Shown here: positions 21,876 to 33,900 of the stretch, piece after piece
How positions within the stretch are numbered: position 1 is the first letter of the stretch
Layout of the letters: the number at the start of each line of letters is the position of its first letter
NCBI RefSeq assembly: GCF_014633365.1
Contig: NC_068338.1
Coordinates: 11,790,616 to 11,854,615, forward strand
Length of the DNA stretch: 64,000 bases
Origin: Diospyros lotus
Taxonomy: Eukaryota > Streptophyta > Magnoliopsida > Ericales > Ebenaceae
Direction: 5' to 3'
Notes under the pieces: generated by a model
Databases searched by the model: none
Told to the model about the DNA's origin: nothing
The model's input: only the letters and a program-made list of their open reading frames with translations
Program-made: the position numbers and the translations under genes

Positions 21876-23159
21876 CTAGAAAAATGTTCTGACCTTCTTG
21901 AAAAACTTTTGTCTATCTAGCTTAGTCCAATGACTGGGAACTGTACCTACAGCTAAATAATTGGCTATGTCAGCATACCAAGGAGCAAAAGTCAATGTAC
22001 TCACATGAAGAAGATGTTCATCAGGAAAATTATCTGGAATGGAACCCTCAGTAAGATCCTGACCTGGGATTCTAGACAGATGGTCAGCTACAACATCTTC
22101 TACTCCCTTTTTATCCTTAATTTCTATGTGAAACTCTTGGAGGAGCATAATCCACCTGATGAGACGTGGCTTGGTGTTTTGCTTGGTGAGTAGGTATTTC
22201 AAAGCAGCGTGATCTGTGTACACAATCACCTTTGATCCTACCAGGTACGACCTAAACTTATCCAATGCAAATACCACAACCAACAATTCTTTTTCTGTGG
22301 TAGTGTAATTTCTCTGGGCTTCATTTAAGGTTCTGCTAGCATAGTAAATGACATGGGGTTCCTTCTCTTTGCTCTGTCTTAACACAGCCCCTATGGCATA
22401 ATCACTTGCATCACACATTAGTTCAAAAGGTAAAGTCCAGTCAGGAGGTTGTATGATGGGTGCAATGATAAGTGCATGTTTCAGCTTCTCAAAGGCACTT
22501 TGACAATTTGGAGTCCACTCGAATGGAACGTCTTGAGATAACAGACAACACAAAGGTCTTGCTATTATGCTAAATGAGGCAATAAATCTCCTGTAAAAGC
22601 CAGCATGACCAAGAAAAGATCTAATGTCCTTGACATTTCTAGGGGCTGGAAGCTTCTGAATGGCTTCAACTTTGGCTTTGTCTACTTCTAGACCCCTAGA
22701 TGAGACTATGTGTCCTAAGACAATGCCTTGGTTAACCATGAAGTGGCATTTTTCCCAATTGAGCACAAGATGAGTCTCCTCACAACGAATCAAAACTTTC
22801 TCCAGATTCTTTAAACACAAGTCAAAACTACTTCCATAGACAGAGAAGTCATCCATAAACACCTCCACAATATGTTCAGCCATTTCACTAAAGATACTCA
22901 TCATACACCTTTGAAAGGTGGCACGAGAATTACACAACCCAAATGGCATACGTTTATATGCAAATGTCCCAAAAGGGCACGTGAAGGTTGGTTTCTCTTG
23001 ATCTTCCAGTGCTACAACAATCTGATTATATCCTGAATATCCATCCAAAAAATAGTAGAATGCTTGACCTGCTATCCTTTCAAGTGTTTGATATAGAAAC
23101 GGGAGTGGAAAATGGTCCTTCCTAGTCATGGAGTTGAGTTTTCTATAGTCTATGCACAC
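21876..23159 (-). pseudogene. pol: Reverse transcriptase and RNase H of the Athila element
   Basis: A 427-codon open stretch with RT motifs in order: [49 protein letters not shown] and the catalytic [10 protein letters not shown] (about residues 98-108), the F-M-D-D form usual in Athila. RNase H follows with [52 protein letters not shown] and VADHLSRIP, giving the D-E-D-D set intact. The frame is offset by one from the protease upstream: an indel in the overlap 23150-23190 breaks the polyprotein. One stop separates RNase H from integrase at 21876. Confidence 0.93.
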
Positions 23160-24400
23160 ACGCCAACCTGTTTGGAGGGGATCGAGACTAACTCATTCTT
23201 CTCATTTTTCACCACAGTAACTCCAGACTGTTTAGGAACGACCTGAGTTGGACTAACCCATTTTGAATCAGATGTTGGATAAATAATACATGCATCTAGT
23301 AATTTGAGCACTTCTTTCTGAACCACTTCTTTCATATTGGGATTTAGCCTTCTCTGCATTTGCCTCACTGGTTTTGAATTTTCTTCTAAGAAGATCCTAT
23401 GGGTGCAAATTAGAGGGCTAATTCCGTGCAAGTCTGATATGGTCCATCCTAAAGCCTTCTTGTGTGCTCTAAGTACTTCTATCAACTGCACTTCTTGTTG
23501 GGTACTTAGGCTGGAAGAAATGACTACTGGGTATGTCTCTCCTTCTCCTAGAAAAGCATACTTCAACTCATTCGACAGTGGCTTCTTTTCAGGAATGGGC
23601 GGATGACTCACAGGGGTTGATGGTTTATGCAAAGGTTCTACAGGCTTTAGCTTAGGAATCCATTGTGTCGTAGGCATCTCACTTTCCTTTCTGGTATCCT
23701 CCAAGTGATTATCTCCTTTCACAGTTTGAGTGACAAATTCTTTCTCAAAATACTCTTCAGACAGAGTTTGAATCAAATCTACCTCTTCTATCTCACTGTC
23801 AGTGTTCTGTTGTTTGGAAATTCTGAAAATATTCATCTCCACAGTCATGTTTCCAAATGACAGTTTCAAAACTCCATTCCTACAATTAATGATTGCATTG
23901 GAAGTTGCTAGGAATGGTCTCCCCAAGATGACAGGAACAGGTGGTTGTGGACCATGATGGGGTTGAGTGTCTATAACTATGAAGTCTACTGGGAAGTAGA
24001 ATTTATCCACCTGAACTAAGACATCTTCCACAATACCCCTAGGAACTTTGACTGATTTGTCTGCTAGTTGCAGAGTGACTCTGGTAGGCTTAAGTTCTCC
24101 CAAACCCAACTGTTGATAGACACTATAAGGCAATAGGTTGACACTTGCTCCTAAATCTAAGAGTGCCCGATCAACCTTCTGGCTTCCTATTATGCATGAG
24201 ATGGTCGGACAGCCTGGGTCCTTGTATTTGGGAGGAGTCTTAAATTGAAAAATGGAACTCACTTGCTCAGTCAGAAATTCTTTTCCATGCACGTTCACTT
24301 TTCTCTTTACAGTGCAAAGATCTTTTAGGAATTTCGCATATGAGGGTGTTTGTTTGATCGCATCCAAGAGTGAAATATTGATCCTTACTTGTTTAAACAC
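23150..24400 (-). pseudogene. Protease and RT N-terminal part of the Athila element
   Basis: A 416-codon frame. The aspartic protease core is ALLDLGASVNLLPYSVYQQL (DLGAS in place of the usual DTGAS, typical of Athila), followed by DFIVIDTQPH and PVILGRPFLATSNAIINCRNGVLKLSFGN. A linker and the N-terminal RT region follow (LGWTISDLHGISPLICTHRI, PVRQMQRRLNPNMKEVVQKEVLKLLDA, WVSPTQVVPKQSGVTVV). It is out of frame with RT by a small indel near 23160-23190. It is in frame with the upstream linker, beyond stops. Confidence 0.9.
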
Positions 24401-25409
24401 CTCATATATATCAACATTTTGTTGTTCCTTTTTTGTAACACTAAGTCTTTGAGGAAAAGGAGGTTTAGGATGATATTGACTTTCTCTTTCAATGTTCTTA
24501 CCTTTTCCATCTTCTTTTTATTTTTGCTTGTTTTTTTCTTTTTCATTGTTTTCATTTTTTTCTAAGGTTAGCTCTTGTCCTTCTGCTTTCTTTTCCTCAT
24601 CAACAGTTTGGCTTATCCTAAGATCATCTGGTTTTTCAATTACCTTTCCACTTCTTAGGATAATCACAGATTGGACTTGTTCATGTGCATTACTTTCACC
24701 ACTAGAAGATTCCACCTGTTTTGTTTGCCTAACTGGGTTAGGGTTGGTTTGAGAAGGGAATCTTCCAGGTTCTCTCACACTTAGTGTTTGGGTCAACTTT
24801 GTTATTTGGCTTCTCATATCCTCCATGGCTCTATTTGTTTGCTCTTGATTTTTTGTAAGCTAGGCAACCTGATTGTTGATGCCTGTTTGATTTTGAATGA
24901 ACTGATGCAAGGTATCTTCTAAAGATCTCTTGTGAGGAGGTTGGTAAGTATTGGATGAAGAACCTTGATTTTGTTGGAAGGATTTGATATGCAGGGAAGG
25001 AATTTTGAGAATGATTTCCAGAATCATGTCTCCATGAAAAATTGGGGTGGTTCCTATTATTGGGATGGTATGAATTGTAGTTTTGATTGTTCCCGTAATA
25101 GGTTCCACTTTGATTTTGATTCTATCTTCCCTCAAAATTGTGTGAATTATTGTTATTAGTCTGCCCATACAATACCTCCTTGAAAGCAGGTAGAGTAGGG
25201 CATTCTTCAGTCAAATGATCTATTGCTTCACACACAGCACATTTCACTTCCACTTGTTTAATAGATTGTACCTTTTTGGGTTCCATATTTTTGACTTTTT
25301 TTGTTAAGGCAGTTAGTCTTGCATTTAGATCATCATTCTCACTCAACTAGTATCTACCTCTTGGTTGTGGATTTTCCCTTAGATCAAATTAAGATGTTGG
25401 GCCAACTTC
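24401..25409 (-). pseudogene. Gag C-terminal zinc knuckle and gag-protease linker, Athila
   Basis: This region is cut into several open stretches. At 25122-25346 lies a CCHC zinc knuckle, CAVCEAIDHLTEEC (C-x2-C-x4-H-x4-C), in the gag frame. A frame change around 25122-25168 leads to a Gln/Asn-rich linker (24860-25168) and a Lys/Glu-rich linker (24518-24826), which are in the protease frame. Stops between the pieces (for example at about 25408, 25390, 25348 and 24857) are mostly TAG or TAA where a Gln codon fits. The zinc knuckle would bind element RNA in the particle. Confidence 0.75.
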
Positions 25410-26201
25410 CTAATTTCTTGTATTTTCAGCCAATGTGTCAAATAAGTGAAAAGCTTCTTCTGGAGTTTTCTCATAGAATTCTCCATTGCACATTGTAGAA
25501 ACTAACATTTTTAATTGGGGCGTGAGTGAGTCATAAAAGAAACTGACCACTCGCCATTGCTCAAAGGCATGGTGCGGACAAGTGTGGAGAAGGTCTTTGA
25601 ATCTCTCCCATGCTTGGGCAAAATTTTCACTTGATTTACAGGCAAAGTTCATGATTTGTCTTTGAAGAGTAACGATTCTGTTGGCAGGAAAATATTTTTT
25701 TAAGAAAGTTGCTTGCATCTCTCTCCAAGTTCCTATAGATCTAGGTGGGAGAGTGCCTAACCACATTTTTGCTTTATCTTTCAGTGAGAATGGAAAAAGT
25801 TTTAACCTTATAACATCCTCATTTACTGTATGGTCCATGCAAGTGCTACACACTTCCTCGAATTCTTTCATATGAGTATATGGGTTTTCAGAATCCATGC
25901 CATGGAATGTGGGCAACAATTGGATTGTGCCAGGTTTAAAGTTGAACCTATGGTGATTTATGGGAAGGATGATACACGAGGGTGTTGTTTGCCTTGGAGG
26001 GTGAAGGTACTCCCTAAGAGGTCTAATCAATTCCTGATCAATAGGATTAGGATCACCATGGTCACTCCCATGTTCAGACATGTTGTTTAGTTGAGCCACA
26101 AATGAGTTCGGCAATGAAAACTCAAGATCAGATGGAGTACTTTCTGAATGTAACACTCGTTCAACCACTCTACCGGATCTAAGTCTCATACACCAGACCA
26201 A
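25410..26201 (-). pseudogene. gag: Gag capsid region of the Athila element
   Basis: A 263-codon frame opening 100 bases after the 5' LTR. The retrotransposon gag domain is clear: GTIQLLPTFHGMDSENPYTHMKEFEEVC, IRLKLFPFSLKDKAKMWLGTLPP, WREMQATFLKKYFPANRI and FAQAWERFKDLLHTCPHHAFEQWR. It ends at a TAG at 25410-25412 compatible with CAG, after which the same frame continues with further stops to the zinc knuckle. The ATG at 26201 gives a short basic lead; an internal Met at about residue 41 (MSEHGSDHGD) may be the true gag start. Confidence 0.9.
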
Positions 26202-26277
26202 ACTGACAGAGAAGAGAAACTAAAGAACAGAAGTATAAGAAAAAGGACTAGGGATGATTTTTTGGCTTACCTCAATC

Positions 26278-26295
26278 TCCCTGGCAACGGCGCCA
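26278..26295 (-). other. Primer binding site of the Athila element
   Basis: On the minus strand TGGCGCCGTTGCCAGGGA lies five bases inside the 5' LTR border at 26301. This TGGCGCCGTTGCC type is the usual Athila primer site. Confidence 0.88.
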
Positions 26296-26300
26296 AAATT

Positions 26301-28314
26301 TGCTGCATCACTCACCCTACATTTATCACTTTTTGTATTTTTCTTTTACTAATTCAGCTGAATTAGAAACTATTTATGTTCACAGAAAGGATGAGGCGTT
26401 TAGACTCGCCAGTGCACGAGTGTGATTGTAGCAAAAAATTTATATTTAATTTTTTCGGGCAAGACCGGGTCGACTCACAGAGAGATTACTCATGGAAGGA
26501 GATAACCACACCAGTTCTTTTGATTGACGAAATAATAAAATGAGATCAAACTAAATGTGATATGACTGTAATCTGGATATGGAGAGGTCTTGGGTCAAGA
26601 CAGTTCTGGTGCCAAACCTAACTGATTTACCATATAGCTTTCTGTGATGTAACTAGCAGCTCAAATAGCTTGGGTTTTCAACCATTAAATGTACTACTGA
26701 AATGATGATAACTCTTTGTTCAAGCAACCTCCATACATGGCATGGAGACTCTATGTTAAGCAGCTATCATAAATCAGTGTATAAATAACGTTTTGACAAA
26801 AATAATTGCTCGGGGCTTGGGTATGAGAATGTTTCCAGGTCAAGCAATCCCCATACATGGCATGGGAACTCTAATTTAGGCGTACGAATCAATCCACGCC
26901 TGAGGTTTTCGTTAATAACATTTCCCAAACTACCTTTACTTTAGTTACTTTAACATCTGGAGTTCTGCTATATTGATTCATCAGTGGCTTTGGGCACCTT
27001 CTTTGCCTTAACCTAAGAATCTAATTAGCCACACATCTTCATAGGAAGTGCACGACTAAAACTAATCTCAACGGATGAATACGAGATTCACAAAGAAAAT
27101 AAATTGGATCAAACAACAATAATTGAATAAACTACTGTTGTATTGATTACTGAAACGAACTACAACTACAAAGAGAAGTTAAAATGGACTTGTAATACAA
27201 AAGCTCAGAACTAGCAAGAACAAGAAAAAAAATAAGTGAAGTGCTATTCGTTTAAAAATACAGACAAGAACTAAAGCGAGAGAAACAGACAGAATGAAAA
27301 GACTCTTTACTTTCCAACGATCTTCGTCTTTTTGTGTTTTTTTCTAAGTATCCTCTGTTCTCTCCCACCTCTGATTCCAAAGAATGTTGGTTCCTTTTTA
27401 AGCTTAGGGTGCATGGAAGTGGGGGCCACTTGAAGAAAAGTTGTTTAAAAAGTTGGTTGAATTTACCTTAGAGCCACCGTGTTTATTTGCGCATGTCAGA
27501 TTTTTGTTCGGATGCTCATTCGAATATGCTAGCAGAGATATTTGAATGCGTGCTGAGTTTCTTTTGGCTGCTCGGGTCATTCGAATGAATTTTAATCCTA
27601 TTCGAATGAATTTCACACTTTACTGTTCCTTGCACGGCGATTTTCTCAGTCATTCGAATGCAATAGTACTTTCATTCGAATGAATTTCTAATTTTCCTCT
27701 TGAGTTCTTCATAGCATTCGGATGACTTGGAGAGTATTCGAATCTGGAGTTCCTTGTGTTTCTTCTTATTCGAATTACTCAGCCTTCATTCGAATAGACT
27801 TTCTTCCTTCTGCAATTACATTCGAATGACTTGGTCTTCATTCGGATATATCTTCATTACTTCCATACGATATGTTTATCCGAATTTCTTCTCATTCTCA
27901 GCTCATTCGAATGACTTGGTCTTCATTCGGATATGCACACTTTTACCTGGAGTTCTTGATTTTTGTTACTTCTCATTCGAATTGGGCCTAGCTTATCCGA
28001 ATACATTCCTGAATTTTTGATATTCAAATTTTTGAATGATTTATTCGAATGATTGACCAGCTTCTATCTGATTTGTTCCATATTTGAATATCTTCTGAAG
28101 ACTCATTCGAATGGTTTTGAGTCTTATCAGAACACCTTCATTTCTTGACTTTTTCTTCCTCTTTCAATCATGCATTTGGAGAGTTAAATCATTCCTTTCA
28201 TCTCTTTTCCTTCTTTTGGGCTGCAACAAGCAATTCTGGAGATTTTAAGTCGATCAAATGGATTAGGAGGTAATAAAATATAACAAATTTTTGCATTTTT
28301 GAGCATCAATCACA
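26301..28314 (-). repeat. 5' LTR of Athila element (right copy)
   Basis: A 2014-bp partner of 13975-15989. On the minus strand it starts TGTGATTGATGC at 28314 and ends GATGCAGCA at 26301. The ATTCGAAT cluster lies at about 27510-28110 and the TATA-like TTAAAAAGG at about 27391-27400 (minus). Outside the border, 28315-28325 reads CCCCCCAACTT, almost identical to the polypurine tract copy next to the 3' LTR. No target duplication matches the other flank (ATTAT). Confidence 0.95.
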
Positions 28315-28337
28315 CCCCCCAACTTGTGGTATTTTAT

Positions 28338-28560
28338 CTGCAACACGTAAAAGAAAACTTATAAAAAAGTTACAGAAAGTGATTAATGGGCATGAGTATG
28401 TAAATTTATTATGTACCTTAGATAGAAAAGCCTTTGCAAGCTCCAATGGATTAATGGGTAAATGATCCTTGCTGTATGCTAGAAGGAATGTGCCATTATG
28501 GTAGCCTTCCAGGAAGTGAAAACCTGTTTGATGACGATGAAGGAATAGTCTTCTTACCAA
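28338..28560 (-). pseudogene. Possible host gene remnant with a short intron
   Basis: On the minus strand an open stretch at 28417-28560 contains GFHFLEGYHNGTFLLAYSKD and then HLPINPLELAKAFLSK. It ends at a good GT donor (28416), followed by a 79-bp AT-rich stretch to an AG acceptor (TTGCAG at 28338). The frame would then continue through IKYHK up to the Athila border. Upstream (28560-28760) is pyrimidine-rich like a 5' leader. I do not recognise the protein. If real, the gene was cut by the Athila insertion, but the ORF is short and could be chance. Confidence 0.3.
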
Positions 28561-28904
28561 TTAGAAGATACAAATATAATAATATCTGGTAACTTTGAGA
28601 GATATGAATTCCTAGACGGCGATGAAGCAATTGGAATGGAAGCAGATGGCAACGAGGGAGATCGAATTGGAAGAAGAAGAAGAAAAAGAAGAGAGGGAAT
28701 GAGGCAGATGAGATCAAATTTAATTTTTTAGGGCTCTCTGCTGTAATCATGAGTTGGAAATGCGTTTTTGGCTGGAAACAAGTTTCTAGCCAAGTTGTTT
28801 AAATTCTGAAACGGCCCAACAGTTTTTGAAAATTACACTAAGAGCCCAAAAATTGTTTTGGGCCGTTTTTCTCGTTTCCAAAGCGGGAAACGATCCAAAA
28901 ATGC
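28561..28904. other. Spacer between Athila and Tat element 3
   Basis: It holds a purine-rich run (GAAGAAGAAGAAGAAAAAG near 28670, plus strand) and then a segment with repeated GGAAAC and GGCCC words (28770-28900). No gene or LTR border could be fixed here. The 5' LTR and most of gag of Tat element 3 are missing. Confidence 0.4.
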
Positions 28905-29166
28905 CGAAACAACATCTTCGAGTCATTTTCGTGCTCCAAAGGGGAGGGCCACCTCCACCAATACATAGAACAAATTGAAGGTGGTCCCCACAGGGCAATT
29001 CAGACATGTGAAGGAGCTGCAGCCCCCAGAGGCGACCTTGGGTAGACGACAGGCAAAACACTGGACCACCACTAGCTAATTAGATCGCCAGGGTCATTGA
29101 CACCATCTCTGGAGGTTTCGTGGGCAGAGGAGATTCGAGCTTGGCAAGAAAGAGCTCCAACCAGTA
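28905..29166 (+). pseudogene. Gag 3' end of Tat element 3
   Basis: Only the last part of gag is readable, in broken frames. Near 29090-29130 the plus strand reads DTISGGFVG-like residues, matching the gag C-terminal signature of the related Tat element 2 (DTITGGFTNG at 9500-9530, minus). The upstream capsid and LTR are absent, so the element is 5'-truncated. Confidence 0.5.
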
Positions 29167-29676
29167 ATGTCTGTGGATAGTGTCAAGAAGAAGCAAAAAA
29201 GGATGGCCCGACACTTTGTGATCTCATTTACTGACAAGAACTTTGAGGGTGTTGATCAAAACCTTGACGATCCCATGGTAGTCTCAATCGCCCCCGCCAA
29301 CTTTTTGGTAAAGAAAGTCCATGTCGATCAAGGGAGCTCAGTCAACTTATTATATTTGTTGACCCTAAGAAGGATGGGAATCCCAGAAGGGGAGCTGAAG
29401 CCATTCAACGGGAATCTAATCGGCTTCTCAGGGGAACAAGTAGGTGTCAAGGGTTATGTGGATCTACTGACTTTATATGGAATGACCCCTCTCATCAAAA
29501 TAATCAGCATTCGGTATCTGGTTATTGATTGCCAGACACCGTACAACGCACTCCTCGGCCGCCCATCTCTCAACACCCTGGGTACAGTAGTATCAACTCC
29601 CCATTTGGCCATAAAGTTCCCAGTGTCAGCCAATGAGGTCAGAGTTGTTCACGCCAACCAAAAAGAGGCTCAGTAG
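29167..29676 (+). pseudogene. Protease of Tat element 3
   Basis: A 169-codon open stretch with the aspartic protease region KKVHVDQGSSVNLLYLLTLRRMG (DQGSS at the catalytic site), then GFSGEQVGVKGYVDLLTLYG, YLVIDCQTPYNALLGRPSLN and STPHLAIKFPVSANEVRVVH. It is closely related to the minus-strand protease at 8887-9445 but less mutated. It ends at a TAG at 29674-29676 in the linker to RT. Confidence 0.88.
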
Positions 29677-30952
29677 TGTTACCACAACAACCTCAAGGCC
29701 TAAGGTCTTGAGCCCAACAAGGACTATAAGGGAAACAGAGCCTTTGCCAGCAACAGCCAAGTTACAGGTACAAATAGCCAAGCTCCACACCACAGTGTGC
29801 TCACGACCAAGATGGATCCATAAGGTGAGCTATCAAATAGTCGTCCTCAGCCCACATAAGAGCTCTATCTTGTGAGTTTTAGTCCCTGTCTAGAGTAGAT
29901 CACCCACGTTGGATCCATATTGCTAGACGAATTGAGAAAAAGGATAATTAGTCTACTCCAACAGAACGCCAACCTCTTTGCCTAGACACCCACCGATATG
30001 CCTAGGGTCGACCCGTCCTTCATCTGCCACAAGCTGACACTAAACCCAAATGCAAAACCAATCGCCCAGAGGAAGAGAAGGCTAGTAGGAGAGGAAAGGC
30101 AGTGTGCGGTGGTCGAGGAAACAACAAAGTTTCTCAAAGCTGGATTCATCAGAAAAGTACCATACACCACATGGTTGGCCAACATAGTTATGGTAAAGCA
30201 ATTCTCGAGCAAATGGAGAATGTACATTGACTTCACCGACCTAAACAAAGCATGCCTAAAAGATTCATATTTGCGGCCTAACATCAACCTACTTGTGGAT
30301 GTGACCTCCAGATACATGTACTTAAGCTTTATGGACATCTATTCTGGATATAACCAGATCTGGCTACACCCGACGATGAAGAAAAGACAACGTTCATCAC
30401 AGAAAATGCTAATTTTTGCTACCGGGTCATGGCGTTTGGACTGAAGAATGCGGGTGCAACATATCAGCGGTTGATGAATAAGGTGTTCGCTAAACAGATC
30501 GACTGAAATATTGAAATCTACGTCAATGACATGGTGGCCAAGACATCAGAAAGCCAATACCACTGCTTGGACTCATTAGAGATTTTTAGCCAACTTCGAC
30601 GACACAACACGAGGCTTAATCCTGACAAATGGCGTTTGGAGTTCAAGCTAGCAAATTCCTTGTTTCATGCTGACCAGTCGGGGAATCGAGGCTAACCTTG
30701 ACAAATGCAAAGTCATCCTTGAGATGCGTAACCCTGCTAACTTAAAAGAAGTCCAACGACTAGCAGGTCAGATAACGACTCTATCCCGTTTCCTCTCAAG
30801 ACCGATAGATCAGGAAATACCATTCTTCCAATGCCTAAAGAAGCCAATAGAGTTCCAGTGGACAGAACAATGCGAAGCCGCTTTTCAAAAATTGAAGGGC
30901 CTCTTAGCAGCACCCCCCCCCCCATTTTTTCAAGAGCAGAGCCTGGGGAAGA
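29677..30952 (+). pseudogene. pol: Reverse transcriptase of Tat element 3 with altered active site
   Basis: RT is spread over two frames. At 29998-30360: FICHKLTLNPNAKPIAQRKR, KWRMYIDFTDLNKACLKDSY and FMDIYSGYNQIWLHP. A single-base loss near 30373 shifts the frame. In the new frame the text continues through MAFGLKNAGATYQRLMNKVF to IYVNDMVAK at about 30520. The catalytic motif reads Y-V-N-D instead of Y-V-D-D, so the first catalytic aspartate is lost. The frame returns near 30667 (SRGIEANLDKCKVIL, QRLAGQITTLSRFLSRP). A solo LTR interrupts the following RNase H at 30953. Confidence 0.85.
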
Positions 30953-33900
30953 TGTAACGCCCCACTTTTTAAATATACAATGAAGCTAAATACAAGCTAA
31001 TTAGGTTATTTACAACACACGGGCGTTATTGAAAATCCTTTATCAACAGAAGCAAGAATCGAACCTAAGTATGCTAAATAGCTAGGATTTCCACAAGTTT
31101 AATAAAAATCTATCACACACCAACATATCAGAAAACTATAGCAGCCTTATGAATACATGAATTTGCAGTACAACTGTAGAACTGCATACAAACACCATAC
31201 ATCCTTAAGTATCTTAGCTGCTATTTATAATACAATATTAGAAATACAAGTACTACGCTTAGTTTACAAATATAAATAGCGATTTCATAAACCAAAAAAA
31301 TTCAAAACTTAAAAGCTAGCCCAACACCATCTCCTCGCCTTTACCCAAACTAGAACCTGGGATACCTGTCACATCTGACATACTTGGAACGTTGAATGTT
31401 CTAGGAGTATGAAACACCCGAGTTAGACAGTTACATCTAAGAGAGTGGTACAAGACAGGAACAATGCATGTACGAGCAATATGCAGAAATAAGTACGTAA
31501 TCTCCCAATATCATGTCAATATAAGCCTCCCCCGTGGTAACCATGTTAGGATGTTGTCATGTCCAAACCTCTCGGCCTCCTTACACAGGCACAAGATATC
31601 CTTCTTACTTGCCATGTATGAACCCTCTTGGCCCCTTTACACAGGCCCTCGTGATAGTTCACATATGACAAGCCACCAACCAACCACAATCACCAAAATG
31701 ACATTATAACACCCTAGATTTTCAAAATAAAAAATGAGATAATACCTGAGTTTGTTAAGTTCTAATACTTAAGGAAATAAGTCGTTTCAAGGGATTATAG
31801 AAGCCTTGTGGCAAAGTTTCAGTTTCTGAACCAGTGGAAAATCGTAAATACTGAAGTTCGGGTAAAAGTGTAATTTACCTAAAATCTTAGAGTGCTAAGT
31901 GTAATTTATCCATTTTTTAGGGACTAAAAAGTGTAATTAAAAATGGTACGGGGACCAAGTTGCAAGGGCCTGAGTGCAAATTACCCAAAAAGTTTGGGCC
32001 AAGGTGTAGTTCTTGAAACCTTAAAAATATCTCTTCAAGGTATCATGGATTTCAAACTCAAATCAAATGGAGCTTTGGATTTCAAACTCTATTAAATTCA
32101 ATTAAGAGACGAGTGGTACATTTGGGTTGGATGCACATGGGAGAAATGATGAAGGCTTATCTTCAATGACACATGGCAATCAACCATTGGCCACTTCGAA
32201 GATAAGATAAGGTCACATGATGGCTCATAATGACCCTTTGAGGTGGCATTGCATGATTGGCTAAGGAAAAGCTTACTTAGCTTCCAAGTTTGTAAAAGTC
32301 TCCAAACCTTATCCCTAAGGACATGTGGCAAGCATTCATTGGCCACTTGGAGATAGGATTTGAAGTGTAATGATGAGAAATGTGGAAAATGCAATTAACC
32401 ATGTGGGATGTAGTTGTTAATTAAAGGTGTAATGATGGGAAATGTAGAAAAAGTAATTTACCGTGTGGGATGTAATGATGAGGAATCTTGAAAATATAAT
32501 TAAACATGTGGAGGCACAAATCTCTAGGGACACGCGGAATATTTTAATTGGATGCTCATGGATGGAATGATGACGCGACACGTGGCGCGATTTGGTTCGC
32601 TGAAGTTTCCTATAAATAAGGGCTTTGGGGTTATTCATTTTGGGCATCGAGAAAGGAGAAAAAGGAAGGGAGTTTGAGAGAGAGAAAACACTGTCGAAAA
32701 GAAGGGAGAAAGTCGAGGGAGAATGAGCCTTGACAGAATTTTCGGGTCTTTCTCGAAGTTCGTGCCAAGTAGTAAGAAAAACTGTAAAAAAACCCATTCC
32801 ATTCATTGTAAACCGTGCTTCCTAAGGTAATGGATCAAGGTGAGTGATTCCTGCATGTTTTGTGACACTTTGAGCATTTGTTGCTTCACTTGTGTGTGGA
32901 TGATGGATTGCATATCATGCCTTCGTGGCTTACATGTCATATTTTCCCTTGGCTATGCATATTCCTTTTGCTTTGTAATATATCATGTTTGTATTGGTGA
33001 CTGTGGCTAGTTGTTGGGCCATCATAGAAGAACTCGTGCTCTTATGGTGAGCCAGGGGTGACTATGATGACCGCGAGGGTGATTGCAACACCCTGGCATT
33101 GCTACCACAGGGGTGGATTTCATAATAGCATTATTGCATTTGCACGCATGTACTCTCCTTTTCTGAGTCACTCACTTAGATGTCATTATCTAACACAGGT
33201 GTTTCATACCCCTTGGACATTCAACGTCCTAGGTATATTAGCATGCCAGGTACCCCAGAGACAAGTAGGAGAAAAGGCTACAAGGAGGCTGATGTTTAGT
33301 TTAACTTCATGCTATTTATGTGCTATGGATCTTATGTAACCTTTGAATTTATTTGAGACTTGTGTATCACAATTGTATAAACAGGGGGTTATGTAAGGCT
33401 TGGATTCACCTTATATGTTGTTGAGGGTGTAAGTCGGGGTTACTATGTATTGAACATGGTAAGAGTTGTTTGTTGGATTTTGGAAGTTTTCGAATGGTGT
33501 TTTGTAAATAGCAGCTAGGATACTTAGAGTTGTAAGAAGTGTGTGTGTTTGAGTGTCCTGCAATTGTACCTATAGTGATGTGTTGTCTTTTGGAGTATTG
33601 GAGGTCGTGAGCATTCCTTGTACTTATAAAGGAAATACAGTGGAAACCCTTTTTAATTAGCTTTGGTTAAGTTTTCAAGTTCGATCCAACGCTTCCGTTA
33701 GTAAGGGTTTCCATAACGCCCATAGGTGATGTCTACTTATATTCCATGCTGTTGTGTATTTGGAAAAGTGGGGCGTTACAGACACGATGTCTGACAAAGT
33801 AGAAGGAATATGATATGCAAATCACAAGCCATGCACGAGAGTCATCGTGTTCAACCCGATGCAACAAAGTAGAAAAGACATGCTCAAAGGAAACATGAGA

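Noticed and set aside
28496..28750. 84-codon minus-strand frame starting MITAESPKK
   Set aside because: It is mostly a Phe run from a pyrimidine-rich tract. It reads better as an untranslated leader than as protein.
30953..33780. Single transposon with long terminal inverted repeats TGTAACGCCCC...GGGGCGTTACA
   Set aside because: The inverted ends belong to two different solo LTRs (B and C), each with its own target duplication and TATA orientation.
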